Shown here: piece by piece, positions 52,839 to 62,500 of the stretch | Layout of the letters: each line of letters starts with the position of its first letter | Position numbering within the stretch: position 1 is the stretch's first letter | From: Brevundimonas subvibrioides ATCC 15264 | GTDB lineage: Bacteria; Pseudomonadota; Alphaproteobacteria; Caulobacterales; Caulobacteraceae | Direction of reading: 5' to 3' | DNA length: 64,000 nucleotides | NCBI RefSeq assembly: GCF_000144605.1 | Contig: NC_014375.1 | Coordinates: forward strand, 930,001-994,000 | The notes under the pieces: model-generated | Told to the model about the DNA's origin: nothing | Databases searched by the model: none | What the model saw: the letters and a program-made list of their open reading frames with translations, nothing else | Program-made: the position numbers and the translations under genes

Positions 52839-52985
52839 TTAGATGCAAATCCCTTGGATCAAGCAGCCATACATTGCGAGTGCGGCGGTCGCTACGGGCG
52901 TAAAGCTCAGCCCCAGAAGCGTGATGCCCACTACCATTGCCGTGGCGACGACGGCGATCACCCGATGGTGCAATGGACGCTTCAT
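52839..52985 (-). CDS. Tiny single-span membrane peptide (48 aa)
   Basis: A 48-residue frame from ATG 52985: MKRPLHHRVIAVVATAMVVG, then a continuous hydrophobic stretch ending MYGCLIQGICI. The basic start plus about 35 hydrophobic residues reads as a small membrane protein or a signal-anchored peptide. The DNA is less GC-rich than nearby genes. There is no convincing Shine-Dalgarno sequence, so support is modest. Confidence 0.4.
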   Translation of the reverse strand: MKRPLHHRVIAVVATAMVVGITLLGLSFTPVATAALAMYGCLIQGICI

Positions 52986-53100
52986 CTACGCAGGGTGCCC
53001 CACCAAGCCTATGTCCACAACGTGTCGGGAACGGTTGTTCACTCACTCGCCGAAGGCGGACGTTCCTGATGACACGCCGGGCGGTCTGCCGACGCGGCCG

Positions 53101-54507
53101 TCAGTGAGCGAGACCGACTGCATCCACCGTGGTCGCAGGCGAACGATCCGGCAGCGACGCGCCGCCGCCGCGCAGGGGGAAGGTCAGGGCGACAGACAGT
53201 CCGCCCGGATCCCAGTCCATACGCACCTTGCCGTTCAACTGCTGCGCAAGGCTGGCGGTCAGTTTTGAACCGAAACCCGTGGTGCCGGGGGCGACCACGG
53301 CCGGGCCTCCGGTCTCTCGCCAGCCCAGATGGATCAGCCCGTCGCGCACCACCCAGTCGATCGTGACCTTGCCGCCCTCCTGGCTGCAGGCGCCGTATTT
53401 GTTCGCGTTCGTGGCCAGTTCATGCATCACCATGCTGACCGGCTGGACCTGATCGGCGGCAAGGACGACCTCGGGTCCGTCGAGGGCGACATTCAGGTCC
53501 GGGCAGAGCGACAGCACCGCGTCGCGCACCACATCCACAAGGATGCCGTCCTCCCAGCGACGACTGGCCAAGGAGGTCTGGGCGCGGGCCAGGGCGTTGA
53601 TCCGCCCGGAAAGCGCCGCCTTGTAGCTCTGGACATCCGGTGCCGGCGTCAGCTGTGCCAGGGACTGAACAATGGCCAGCACGTTGCGCGCCCGGTGATC
53701 GACCTCGCGCATCAGCAGGTTGCGCGCCGCCTCGCTGCGCTTGTCGGCCGAGATGTCGCGCACCTCGATGATGGTGCCCACGACCCGCGACCCGTCGTCG
53801 TGAACCGGGCTCGCCGTATAGGCGACCGGGTAGAAGGTCCCGTCCTTCCGGACAAAGACCTCCTCGCCCTGTTCCCGGGCGTTCTCGGGAAAGGCGCGGT
53901 CGATCGCGCATTCCGACATGGGGTAGGGCGATCCGTCCGGTCGGGTGTGATGGATCACGTCGTGCAGGGGGCGACCGATGGTCTCGTCAAACGCAAAGCC
54001 GGTCAGCTCTTCGGCCGCCCTGTTCATGAAGGCGCAGTGGTGGCGCTCGTCGATCAGGAAGACGGCCATGGTGGTGTTGGCCAGAATGGCGTCCAGCCGG
54101 CCGGACGCCCTTCGCAAGGCGGCTTCCGATGCCCGGTTGACGGTCGTGTCCTGAATGGCGGCGTAGAAGACCCTGTCGCCCTGCTCGTCGAACAGCTGCA
54201 GCTTGACGGCCACGTTGTACAAGGTCCCGTCCTTGCGCTGGTGCACCGTGTCGAAGTCCAGACGTTCGATCCGCCCGGACTGCAACGGTTCCAGCAGCTG
54301 AAGAAAGGCGTCGCGCGTGATCTCCGGCTTGAGGTCCCACGGCGTCAGTTCGCCCAGTTCCTGCATGGAATAGCCCAGGTTCTCGCGCGCGCCCTTGTTC
54401 ACGAGCCGGAAGCGAAAATCTTCGGCCGAGAAGACATAGACTTCGCTGGCCGCCTCCTCGACGATGCGGCCGAGGCGGGCACTGCTGACCCCTGTACTGC
54501 TGAACAT
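53101..54507 (-). CDS. PAS-PAS HWE-family sensor histidine kinase
   Basis: A 468-residue soluble protein. Two PAS domains: about 10-125 (VYVFSAEDFRFRLVNKGARE) and 140-255 (AVFLIDERHHCAFMNRAAEE). The HWE/HisKA_2 box is LLMREVDHRARNVLAIVQSL with the phospho-His, followed by MVMHELATNANKYGAC and GTTGFGSKL. No membrane segment; no response regulator is adjacent. The organisation parallels the kinase at 39298-40845 but it lacks the GAF domain. Signal unknown. Confidence 0.92.
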   Translation of the reverse strand: MFSSTGVSSARLGRIVEEAASEVYVFSAEDFRFRLVNKGARENLGYSMQELGELTPWDLKPEITRDAFLQLLEPLQSGRIERLDFDTVHQRKDGTLYNVAVKLQLFDEQGDRVFYAAIQDTTVNRASEAALRRASGRLDAILANTTMAVFLIDERHHCAFMNRAAEELTGFAFDETIGRPLHDVIHHTRPDGSPYPMSECAIDRAFPENAREQGEEVFVRKDGTFYPVAYTASPVHDDGSRVVGTIIEVRDISADKRSEAARNLLMREVDHRARNVLAIVQSLAQLTPAPDVQSYKAALSGRINALARAQTSLASRRWEDGILVDVVRDAVLSLCPDLNVALDGPEVVLAADQVQPVSMVMHELATNANKYGACSQEGGKVTIDWVVRDGLIHLGWRETGGPAVVAPGTTGFGSKLTASLAQQLNGKVRMDWDPGGLSVALTFPLRGGGASLPDRSPATTVDAVGLAH

Positions 54508-54721
54508 TCTGGGATTCCGGTCCGGATGACCACGGGCGCAGCGAGACCGTAGTCAACGGTCCCCCACGTGGCAACGGCGTTACGCTACCCCCGATCTGGC
54601 GGCGGCGTGGATCGGAGGACGGGCGCGCATGCGGCGGACGCTCGCGTGGGCGATGTCCCTGACCGCCAGGCATGGGCAGGGAGGCCAGCAGACCGTCAGT
54701 CAGCGCCTTCAGACGCCGAAA

Positions 54722-54749
54722 CGGCCCGGCGTCACGTGACGCCGGGCCG
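54722..54749. terminator. 28-bp perfect palindrome, terminator-like
   Basis: A perfect 28-bp palindrome centred on CACGTG, with arms CGGCCCGGCGTCAC and GTGACGCCGGGCCG. On the minus strand it is followed by TTTCGG and lies 49 bp after the stop of 54798-55436, so it may end that transcript. It is alternatively a strong dimer-protein site. The remainder of the 290-bp gap 54508-54797 shows no gene. Confidence 0.5.
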
Positions 54750-54797
54750 CTGGAAGAGATCACGACGCCCGATCACGAGAGATCGGACGGCCGTCGC

Positions 54798-55436
54798 CTA
54801 GCGATAGAGCGCGCGTTCCCGGGCGATCTGATCGGTCGAATAGGGCTGGGCGTCGGCATCGAAGCGTGACCAGCCCGCCTGGCGATAGGCCTCGCCGCGC
54901 GTCGAGGCGTCGAAGCCGCGCTGGCCGTTCAGAATGGCTTCCAGGCGATCCTTCTCGTCGCCATCGGCCTTGATGCTCACCAGGGTCCCGCCGCGACGGA
55001 CGCCTTCGGAATAGACGTTGGCTTCATCGTCGCTGTGGCCCGCTTCCTTGAGCGCGCCGAGCAGTCCGCCGGTGGCACCGCCCGCAGCCGCGCCGACCGC
55101 CGCGCCGACCGCCGTCGACGCCAGCCAGCCGGCGGCGACAACGGGTCCGAGGCCCGGGATGGCGAGCATGCCCAGACCGGCCAGCACGCCTGCGCCGGCG
55201 CCCAGCAGGCCGCCGGTGGTCGCGCCCTTGCCGGCACCGTCGGCGACGTCATTCTCGCCATCGCCGTTGCGATCGCCCAGCGGGCCGGCCGAGCCGCCCT
55301 TGTCGCCCGAATGCCAGTTGTCGGCATTGTTCGAGACGATGCTGATCTTGTCGTGGGAAACCCCGGCGGCCTCGAGTTCGGCGACGGCCTGGAGGGCTTC
55401 GGTATGGCTGTCGAACAGCCGTGTGACGGTGGCCAT
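54798..55436 (-). CDS. General stress protein 17M-like with glycine-zipper insert
   Basis: A 212-residue protein. MATVTRLFDSHTEALQAVAELEAAGVSHDKISIVSNN is the 17M-like (YflT-type) start. Residues 70-130 are a hydrophobic Gly/Ala-rich region (GGLLGAGAGVLAGLGML and VGAAVGAAAGGATGGLLGAL), followed by a second alpha/beta piece (GHSDDEANVYSEGVRRGGTL, VSIKADGDE). The family is stress-induced; the mechanism is unknown. It may be transcribed with the lipoprotein gene upstream (45-bp gap). Confidence 0.82.
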   Translation of the reverse strand: MATVTRLFDSHTEALQAVAELEAAGVSHDKISIVSNNADNWHSGDKGGSAGPLGDRNGDGENDVADGAGKGATTGGLLGAGAGVLAGLGMLAIPGLGPVVAAGWLASTAVGAAVGAAAGGATGGLLGALKEAGHSDDEANVYSEGVRRGGTLVSIKADGDEKDRLEAILNGQRGFDASTRGEAYRQAGWSRFDADAQPYSTDQIARERALYR

Positions 55437-55481
55437 GAGTGGCTCCTTGAATACTGTTACTGGGTAGGGGGTGCGCGCGCC

Positions 55482-55829
55482 TTACGAGGCCGAGACGACG
55501 CCCTTGTAATCGACCGATACGGTCGTGGCGGCTCCGCCCGACTTCGAGGCCTGGCCCATCCAGATGCCTTGGGCATCCTGGGTCAGGGGTCCCGAGACGG
55601 TATAGCCCTGCTTCTCGATCGCTTCCCTGGCCTGGCCCTCGGTGAAGGAGTTGGCGCCCGGCGTCACGGCCGCCTTCTCCGAGGTGTCCTGGGTGTCGAT
55701 GGCAGGGTTGGCGGGGGCTTCGGCGGTGGAGACCGCAGGACCCTCGACGGGCGCCTCGGCCGTGTCGCTGTTTCCGCAAGCGGTCAGCAGGATGGATGTC
55801 GCCGACAGGGCGACGATGGTTCTCAACAT
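55482..55829 (-). CDS. PepSY-like small lipoprotein
   Basis: A 115-residue protein from ATG 55829 (MLRTIVALSATSILLTACG) with lipobox LLTAC, Cys 18. A Pro/Ala/Thr-rich linker (residues 25-55) precedes a compact domain beginning FTEGQAREAIEKQGYTVSG and ending VSVDYKGVVSAS, which has the layout of a PepSY-type domain. It is an envelope protein of unknown role, on the same strand as the stress protein downstream. Confidence 0.75.
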   Translation of the reverse strand: MLRTIVALSATSILLTACGNSDTAEAPVEGPAVSTAEAPANPAIDTQDTSEKAAVTPGANSFTEGQAREAIEKQGYTVSGPLTQDAQGIWMGQASKSGGAATTVSVDYKGVVSAS

Positions 55830-56047
55830 GGATGCATTCCCTTCCAAGGTTGCCCCAGTCGAAGCCGATTGGCCGTCGGTTCGTTCCGAAAGGCCAAGGT
55901 TGATGCCACCGGAAAACCGGAAGCGGGCGCGCGTCCGGCCGCCTGCGTCGAACCCAGCCTCCGGCTCCGGCGGCCCCCGACTGGTCGAAATCCTCGGCAA
56001 GTGGCCGGCCCTGAAATCCGCGCCGATCCCGTCGCTTCAGGCCCCGG

Positions 56048-57925
56048 TCAGGGCGTGCGCCGCCGCGGAAGGCTTTCGGCGGCCCGCACCATCTGCACGA
56101 AGGCCGCGCGGTCGCCATAAGGGTCCTCCCCCCGCACGCCCTGGGCCAGATCCAGGATGGCGGCGGTGTCGAAGTCCGCGCCCATCCACGGATCGCCGCG
56201 CAGCCTCTGGCCGAAGCCGGCGACGGCCATGGCCCACCGCGTCGCCTCGGGAAGACGGGCGGATCCGGGCCCGTCCGTGGTGCCGGAGATCGGCTGCTGG
56301 ATCAGGCGCGACGTCGGCTGGCCCGGCAGCTTGTAGCGGACCTGCACGAAGCCGATCTCGCCGGTCGGGTCGCCCCCGGCATCGCCCGCGCGGTTGGCCT
56401 CGTAGCGGCGCTCGGGGATCTGGCTGGCCCCGCCGACGGGGGTGATCTCGTACAGGGCGGTGACGCTGGCCCCGGATCCGACCTCTCCGGCGTCGATGGC
56501 GTCGTTCGCGAAATCCTCCTCGTTCAGCAGTCGGGTCTCATAGCCGATCAGCCGGTATTCGCTGACCCGGGCCGGGTTGAACTCGACCTGGATCTTGACG
56601 TCGTCGGCGATGGGAAAGGCCCCGCGATCGAAGGCCGGACCGAACAGGCACCGCGCCTCGTCCAGGTCGTCGACATAGGCGGCGACGCCATTGCCCGCCT
56701 GGGCGATCGTCTGCATCCGGGCGTCCTGATAGTTGCCGCGCCCGAAGCCATAGACCGACAGATAGATGCCGGTGCCGCGCTTGTCGGCGACATAGTCCTC
56801 CAGCCGCCTGTCGTCGGTGACGCCCACGTTGAAGTCGCCGTCGGTGAACATCAGGATCCGGTTGACCTTGTCGGGACTGAAGGCGGCCTCGGCCTGCTCA
56901 TAGGCGTTGACCATCCCCTGGGCCCCCGCGGTCGATCCGCCGGCGTTCAGCGCGGCCACGGCGCAGCGCAGCTTCAGCTTCTCCGACCCCGGCGTCGGTC
57001 CCACCGCCGTGCCGACGTCGGAGGCGTAGTAGGTCACCGCGACCCGGTCCTCGGGGCGCAGCCTGTCGATGATCAGGTTCATCGTCTGCTGCGCCAGACC
57101 CAGCTTGTCCGGCGACTGCATGGAGCCCGACACATCGACCATGAAGGTCAGGTTCAGCGGCCGGCGCTCGCCGGCGGGCAGCTCATAGCCCTGCAGCCCG
57201 ATGTGGACGATCTGGCGCCCTCCGGCTCCGGCGTTGGCGGACCAGGGCGAGGCCGCCACCGCGGTCGACACGGCGAAGGGTTCGTCCGCGCGACCCGGCC
57301 GAGCGTACCCGTAGTCGAAGTAATTGATCATCTCCTCGACCCGGACGGCGTCACGGGGCGGTGTCTGGCCTTCGGAGATGAAACGTCGGACGTTGGCATA
57401 GGCGGCGGTGTCGACGTCGATCGAGAAGGTGGACACCGGTTCGTCCGCCACGCGCCGGACGGGGTTGGGCGTGGCGTCCGGATAGCGTTCGGTGTCGACG
57501 CGCGTGCCGGGCCGGCCCGGCACGACCACGCCGTCCACGGTCGTCTGGCCGGCGGCATTCGTGACGACGACAGGCGGTCGCACGAGCGCGGCAGGCGCGG
57601 GAGGCGGAGGTGGAGGCGGAGGGGGCGGCGGGGGCGGTGCCCCGTATGCGACGCGATCCTCCTTCGTTGTCGGCTGGATGGGCAGGGTGACCGGGGGTGG
57701 CGGGGCATAGGCACCGGTTCTCGTCCCGCTCAGGATGATCTCGTCCACCCGGCTGTCGTCTCTCAGGGGAATGCCGACGGCCGCGCACGCCGCGGCACTG
57801 ACCGCGCCATCGCCGGGCGCATACGCCGGACGGACCTGGGGGCTCGGGCCGGCGGTACCGATCGGCGTCGCGAGGCTCAACCCCACGACCGCGGCCACCC
57901 CCTGTTTCAGCATGGTGACCAGCAT
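56048..57925 (-). CDS. Exported von Willebrand factor type A protein (YfbK-like)
   Basis: A 625-residue protein; the start is ATG 57925, or ATG 57913 four codons later. A signal-like hydrophobic start is followed by a disordered region with a run of 13 prolines at about residues 97-109. A VWF_A_N-type domain follows (VSTFSIDVDTAAYANVRRFI), then the VWA domain with an intact MIDAS start, FMVDVSGSMQSPDKL, and MFTDGDFNVGVTDD. The C-terminal 200 residues match DUF3520. Such proteins bind partners in the envelope through a metal ion; the partner is unknown. Divergent from 58141-58590. Confidence 0.9.
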   Translation of the reverse strand: MLVTMLKQGVAAVVGLSLATPIGTAGPSPQVRPAYAPGDGAVSAAACAAVGIPLRDDSRVDEIILSGTRTGAYAPPPPVTLPIQPTTKEDRVAYGAPPPPPPPPPPPPPAPAALVRPPVVVTNAAGQTTVDGVVVPGRPGTRVDTERYPDATPNPVRRVADEPVSTFSIDVDTAAYANVRRFISEGQTPPRDAVRVEEMINYFDYGYARPGRADEPFAVSTAVAASPWSANAGAGGRQIVHIGLQGYELPAGERRPLNLTFMVDVSGSMQSPDKLGLAQQTMNLIIDRLRPEDRVAVTYYASDVGTAVGPTPGSEKLKLRCAVAALNAGGSTAGAQGMVNAYEQAEAAFSPDKVNRILMFTDGDFNVGVTDDRRLEDYVADKRGTGIYLSVYGFGRGNYQDARMQTIAQAGNGVAAYVDDLDEARCLFGPAFDRGAFPIADDVKIQVEFNPARVSEYRLIGYETRLLNEEDFANDAIDAGEVGSGASVTALYEITPVGGASQIPERRYEANRAGDAGGDPTGEIGFVQVRYKLPGQPTSRLIQQPISGTTDGPGSARLPEATRWAMAVAGFGQRLRGDPWMGADFDTAAILDLAQGVRGEDPYGDRAAFVQMVRAAESLPRRRTP

Positions 57926-58082
57926 CGCGTCCTCCCGGGGTTATGTCTCGTTGACCCCAGAGACGGACTGCCGTTCGGCAAAACTATGGCGTGTATCGAC
58001 CCGGGATAAGGCGTGGCGGACTGTGTCTTCCAGGTCGCGGATCGGCCTGCGCGCGGCGGCCCCGGAAAGCGGACTCTCTGAA

Positions 58083-58107
58083 GGTCCGCTATGGGTGGAA
58101 AGCGGAC
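58083..58107. repeat. Short dispersed palindrome, family C
   Basis: GGTCCGCTATGGGTGGAAAGCGGAC, two mismatches from the copy at 52583-52607, 34 bp before the start of the orphan gene at 58141. Degenerate copies follow at 58606-58650 and 59173-59195, so the two orphan genes are flanked by family C sequence. Confidence 0.65.
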
Positions 58108-58140
58108 GTTGCGTTGCGCAACTTCGATGGCTCTAAAGGC

Positions 58141-58590
58141 ATGATGTCAGAGCAATGGTTTCATATCGTCGCCCGCGACAAGCCCGGGCTCTTGATAGCG
58201 ATGATGCGAGAGTTGGCTGGCGGAGCGTACATCTCCTTTGAGGGAGACCTGCAAGGCATCGACTGGAACGGGGTGAGCGGAGTGGAGGAAGGTGAAACCT
58301 CCCTTCGACGGCAGACCTTGACCCCTGAACTCGACTTCGTGGTTCTGCCGCTGACAGCGGAAACACAGCCTCTAATTTGGGAAACGGTGTCCAAGGTTGA
58401 CCACTTGGCCCACGACGGCATCATTCACACTCAAATCGAGAAAGAAGGGAGACTCGCCTTCGGCGCGTATGACAACTTCCACGCAGACTGCGTTACCGCC
58501 AGCGACGCAGTACCGCGAAGCCTGCTTGAGGTTCTAAAGAGCAGCGGCGTCATCCGGTCGTATGAAGCATCAGTGGATACTGAGAGGTAG
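58141..58590 (+). CDS. Hypothetical protein, possibly acquired
   Basis: A 149-residue protein from ATG 58141. HIVARDKPGLLIAMMRELAGGAYISFEGDLQGI at the start and LDFVVLPLTAETQPLIWETV in the middle suggest an alpha/beta fold. The last third (AFGAYDNFHADCVTASDAVP) looks like an immunity- or SMI-like helper rather than an enzyme, but no family is certain. The gene is clearly less GC-rich than most of the window and is flanked by family C palindromes, both consistent with transfer. Confidence 0.7.
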   Translation: MMSEQWFHIVARDKPGLLIAMMRELAGGAYISFEGDLQGIDWNGVSGVEEGETSLRRQTLTPELDFVVLPLTAETQPLIWETVSKVDHLAHDGIIHTQIEKEGRLAFGAYDNFHADCVTASDAVPRSLLEVLKSSGVIRSYEASVDTER

Positions 58591-58651
58591 CTAATATCTG
58601 CTATGGGTCGGGACCGGTCATAGCCTTCCAGGCGAAAGCGGACCTTCGCTC

Positions 58652-59137
58652 TCAGGTCGTGATTGCCGCGACTTGCTTAATCGACGCAACGACTCCACTG
58701 CCGCTCTTCGCCATGAATGTCGTTTGAAACTCGACGTCGCGGCGACCACTCACCGAAAGGCGAACGATGTCGCCCAACGGTCCAGCGCGACCTAAATCGA
58801 TGGCAGCAGTAATGTCTTTGACTGGGACGGATTGGAGATACGCCCAGTAAATGAAGAGACGCCCGCCAGAAATGTATAGGGCTCCGGGACGGGTGACGAA
58901 ATTCCAGATGTTCCAACCCCAAAGCGGCAAAACCGCAGTAAGAATGACACTCGACGAAACCAGCAGGAACCTGGCGGTTTCCGGCGAGAACCGACGTCCC
59001 TGATAGTCATCTAGGGCGGGCAACAGCGTCCATGTGAGCACGGCGGCTGCGGTCGCCACCCCGCACACCCCCAGCACTTTTAAAGCTGAGAACCGCGCCA
59101 AAATCTGAACGTCGGGGGACGTGTTCATGTATGTCAT
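58652..59137 (-). CDS. Two-span membrane protein, hypothetical
   Basis: A 161-residue protein from ATG 59137. Two hydrophobic segments (ALKVLGVCGVATAAAVLTW and LLVSSSVILTAVLPLWGW) are followed by a PH-like beta-rich domain (ALYISGGRLFIYWAYLQSV, DIVRLSVSGRRDVEFQT). It is less GC-rich than its neighbours, like the convergent gene at 58141. Function unknown; the two may form an acquired pair. Confidence 0.65.
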   Translation of the reverse strand: MTYMNTSPDVQILARFSALKVLGVCGVATAAAVLTWTLLPALDDYQGRRFSPETARFLLVSSSVILTAVLPLWGWNIWNFVTRPGALYISGGRLFIYWAYLQSVPVKDITAAIDLGRAGPLGDIVRLSVSGRRDVEFQTTFMAKSGSGVVASIKQVAAITT

Positions 59138-59218
59138 GCCGGGTTTTGTCCCACGACAAAATCAATGTCCGTAATGGGTCGAGAGCGGTCATCGGCGTTG
59201 ACGCGTAAACTAGACCCC

Positions 59219-59308
59219 TCACCGCGCGGACCACCTTGGCTCGTCGAGGGCCGCGGCGTCGCGCAGCAGGGCGTGGGCGTCGTTCGTCTTCGACCCCAGG
59301 CTCGTCAT
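59219..59308 (-). CDS. Possible 29-residue peptide downstream of the DUF1294 gene
   Basis: An ATG overlaps the stop of the DUF1294 gene (ATGA at 59305-59308) and opens a 29-codon frame, MTSLGSKTNDAHALLRDAAA and so on, to 59219. The overlap is typical of coupled genes, but the frame is short, has no independent support and may be chance. Confidence 0.22.
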   Translation of the reverse strand: MTSLGSKTNDAHALLRDAAALDEPRWSAR

Positions 59309-59595
59309 GGGCTGCGGAGCAACACCCACACGATCGCCGCGACCACCACCAGATGCAGCCTGATCACCATGCCCAGACGGGTGCGGAACGGCGCCTTGTG
59401 GGTCTTGTGGCGCAGAAGGTGCTGGCCCAGCCAGGCTCCGAACCCGCCGAACATCGCCGCCCACAACAGCACCCGTTCCGGCGTGCGCCGGACCCCGGCC
59501 ACGGCCGCCCGCTTGTCGATCCAGAACCGCAGGAAGGCGTTGGCATTGGCCAGGGCCAGAACGATCAGGAACAGATCGATCCGGCCCAGCCCCAT
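59305..59595 (-). CDS. DUF1294 membrane protein
   Basis: A 96-residue protein. The family motif is visible: ANAFLRFWIDKRAA, VRRTPERVLLWAAMFGGFGAWLG and the HLLRHKTHKAPFRTRL element. Three membrane segments: residues 6-22, 42-58 and 75-92. The function of DUF1294 is unknown. It starts 1 bp after the carB stop and is probably cotranscribed with it. Confidence 0.88.
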   Translation of the reverse strand: MGLGRIDLFLIVLALANANAFLRFWIDKRAAVAGVRRTPERVLLWAAMFGGFGAWLGQHLLRHKTHKAPFRTRLGMVIRLHLVVVAAIVWVLLRSP

Positions 59596-59596
59596 C

Positions 59597-62500
59597 TCAG
59601 TGCGCGAAGTCCTGGATCGGCCGGACGTCCAGCGCGTCCGCCTGGATCGCCCCGATGGCCTGGGCCGCGGCCAGGGCCCCCGCTGACGTCGTATAGTAGG
59701 GGATCTTCATCATCAGGGCGGTGCGGCGTAAGGAGAAGCTGTCCTGCAGCGACTGCTTGCCCTCGGTGGTGTTGATGACCAGCTGGACGTCGCCGTTCTT
59801 CATCGCGTCGACGATGTTGGGGCGGCCTTCCAGCACCTTCTTGACGTAGCCGACGGTCAGGCCCTGTTCGACCAGATAGGCGTGGGTGCCGCCGGTGGCG
59901 ATGACCTCGAACCCCTGTTTCAGCAGCAGGGCAACGGCCTCGGCCACATACGGCTTGTCGGCATCCTTGACCGACACGAAGGCGCAACCCGAGACGGGCA
60001 GGGTGGTCCCGCCGCCGATCTGGGACTTGGCGAAGGCGCGGGCGAAGGCCGGTGCCATGTCGGTTTCGCCCGGACGCTTGAAGTCCAGGCCCATGACCTC
60101 GCCGGTCGAGCGCATCTCGGGGCCCAGGATGGTGTCGACCCCGGCGAAGCGGGCGAACGGGAAGACCGCCTCCTTGACCGCGATGTGGTCGTAGGGGACG
60201 TCCTTCAGGCCGAAGGAGGCGAGGGGAACGCCCGCCATGACCTTGGCCGCGATGGCGGCGACCGGCTGGCCGATGGTCTTGGCCACGAAGGGGGCGGTAC
60301 GGGACGCGCGCGGATTGACCTCCAGCACGAAGATGCGCGGGTTGTCGCTGTGCGGCTCCTCGATGGCGAACTGCACGTTCATCAGGCCGCGCACCTTCAG
60401 GGCCCGGGCCATGGCCTCGGTCTGGCGCTTCAGCTCGGTCACGATCTCGGCCGACAGGGAGAAGGGCGGCATGGAACAGGCGCTGTCGCCCGAATGCACC
60501 CCGGCCTCCTCGATGTGTTCCAGCACGCCCGCCACGAACACCGTCTCGTCGTCGCACAGGGCGTCGACGTCCACCTCGGTGGCGCGGTTCAGATAGTGGT
60601 CGATCAGGACGGGATCGGAGCCCGACACCCGCATGGCCTCGCCGACGTAGCGGTCCAGCTGCTCGCGGTCGTGGACGATCATCATCCCCCGCCCGCCCAG
60701 CACATAGGAGGGGCGCAGGACGACGGGATAGCCGACCTCCTCCGCCTTGTCGGCGGCTTCCTGGGCCGAGCGGGCCAGGCCGTTCGGCGGCTGCATCAGG
60801 CCGATGTCATTCAGCATGACCTGGAACCGCTCGCGGTCCTCGGCCAGGTCGATGGAGTCGAGCGAGGTGCCCAGGATCGGGATGCCGTCCTCGTGCAGGG
60901 CATGGGCCAGCTTCAGCGGGGTCTGGCCGCCGAACTGGACGACGACGCCGATCAGGTTGCCGTTCGACCGCTCGACCTCGATCAACTCCAGCACGTCCTC
61001 GGCCGTCAGGGGCTCGAAATACAGCCGGTCGGAGGTGTCGTAGTCGGTCGAGACCGTCTCGGGGTTGCAGTTGACCATGATCGACTCGACGCCGATGTCG
61101 GCGAAGGCGAACGCCGCGTGGCAGCAGCAGTAATCGAACTCGATGCCCTGTCCGATCCGGTTCGGACCGCCGCCCAGGATGATGGCCTTCTTCGCGTCGG
61201 TCGGTTCGGATTCGCACTGCGGGACCTGGCCCAGCGCCCCGGTCTCATAGGTCGAATACATATAGGCAGTGGCGGATTTGAACTCGGCCGCGCAGGTGTC
61301 GATCCGCTTGAAGACCGGACGGACCGACAGGGCGCGACGGGCGTGGCGGACCTCGCGTTCCGTGGACCCGGTCAGCTGGGCCAGCCGGGCGTCGGAGAAG
61401 CCCTTGGCCTTCAGCTTGCGGAACTCGGTCGGGTCGGCGGGCAGGCCCTGGACGCGGACATGACCCTCGGTGCGGACGATGTCGGCGATCTGGCGCAGGA
61501 ACCAGGGCTCATAGGAACAGGCCGCATTGACCTCCTCGACCGACAGGCCGTGGCGGAAGGCCTGGGCGATGACACGGATGCGGTCGGGCGTGGGCTGTCC
61601 GAGCGCGCGCACGACGGCGGCGCGGGCCGAGGCGTCGTCCTCGACGTCGACCGTGCCCTCGATCTCGATCTCGTCGAAGCCGGACAGGCCGGTCTCCAGC
61701 CCGCGCAGGGCCTTCTGCATCGATTCCTGGAAGGTCCGCCCGATAGCCATGACCTCGCCGACCGACTTCATCGAGGTCGACAGGGTGGCCTCGGCGCCGG
61801 GGTATTTCTCGAAGGCGAAGCGGGGGATCTTGGTCACGACATAGTCGATCGACGGCTCGAACGAGGCCGGCGTCACCATGGTGATGTCGTTGGTCAGCTC
61901 ATCCAGCGTGTAGCCGACCGCCAGACGGGCCGCGACCTTGGCGATCGGGAAGCCGGTGGCCTTGGAGGCCAGCGCGGACGAGCGCGATACGCGCGGGTTC
62001 ATCTCGATCACGACCATCCGGCCGTCGGCGGGGTTGATGGCCCACTGGACGTTCGATCCGCCGGTCTCGACGCCGATCTCGCGCAGGACGTTGATGGAGC
62101 CCGTGCGCATGCGCTGGTACTCCTTGTCCGTCAGGGTCAGGGCCGGGGCGACGGTGATGCTGTCGCCCGTATGGACGCCCATCGGGTCGATGTTCTCGAT
62201 GGAGCAGATGATGATGCAGTTGTCCGCCTTGTCGCGGACCACCTCCATCTCATACTCCTTCCAGCCCAGCACGCTCTCCTCGATCAGCACCTCGGTGGTC
62301 GGCGACAGGTCGAGGCCGCGCAGGACGATCTCCTCGAACTCCTCGCGGTTGTAGGCGATGCCGCCGCCGGTGCCGGCCAGGGTGAAGGAGGGGCGGATGA
62401 TGGCGGGCAGGCCGACGAACTCCAGCCCGTCAAGAGCCTCGTCCAGCGTGTGCGCCGCCTTGGACTTCGGGGACTCGAGGCCCAGCTTGTCCATGGCGTC

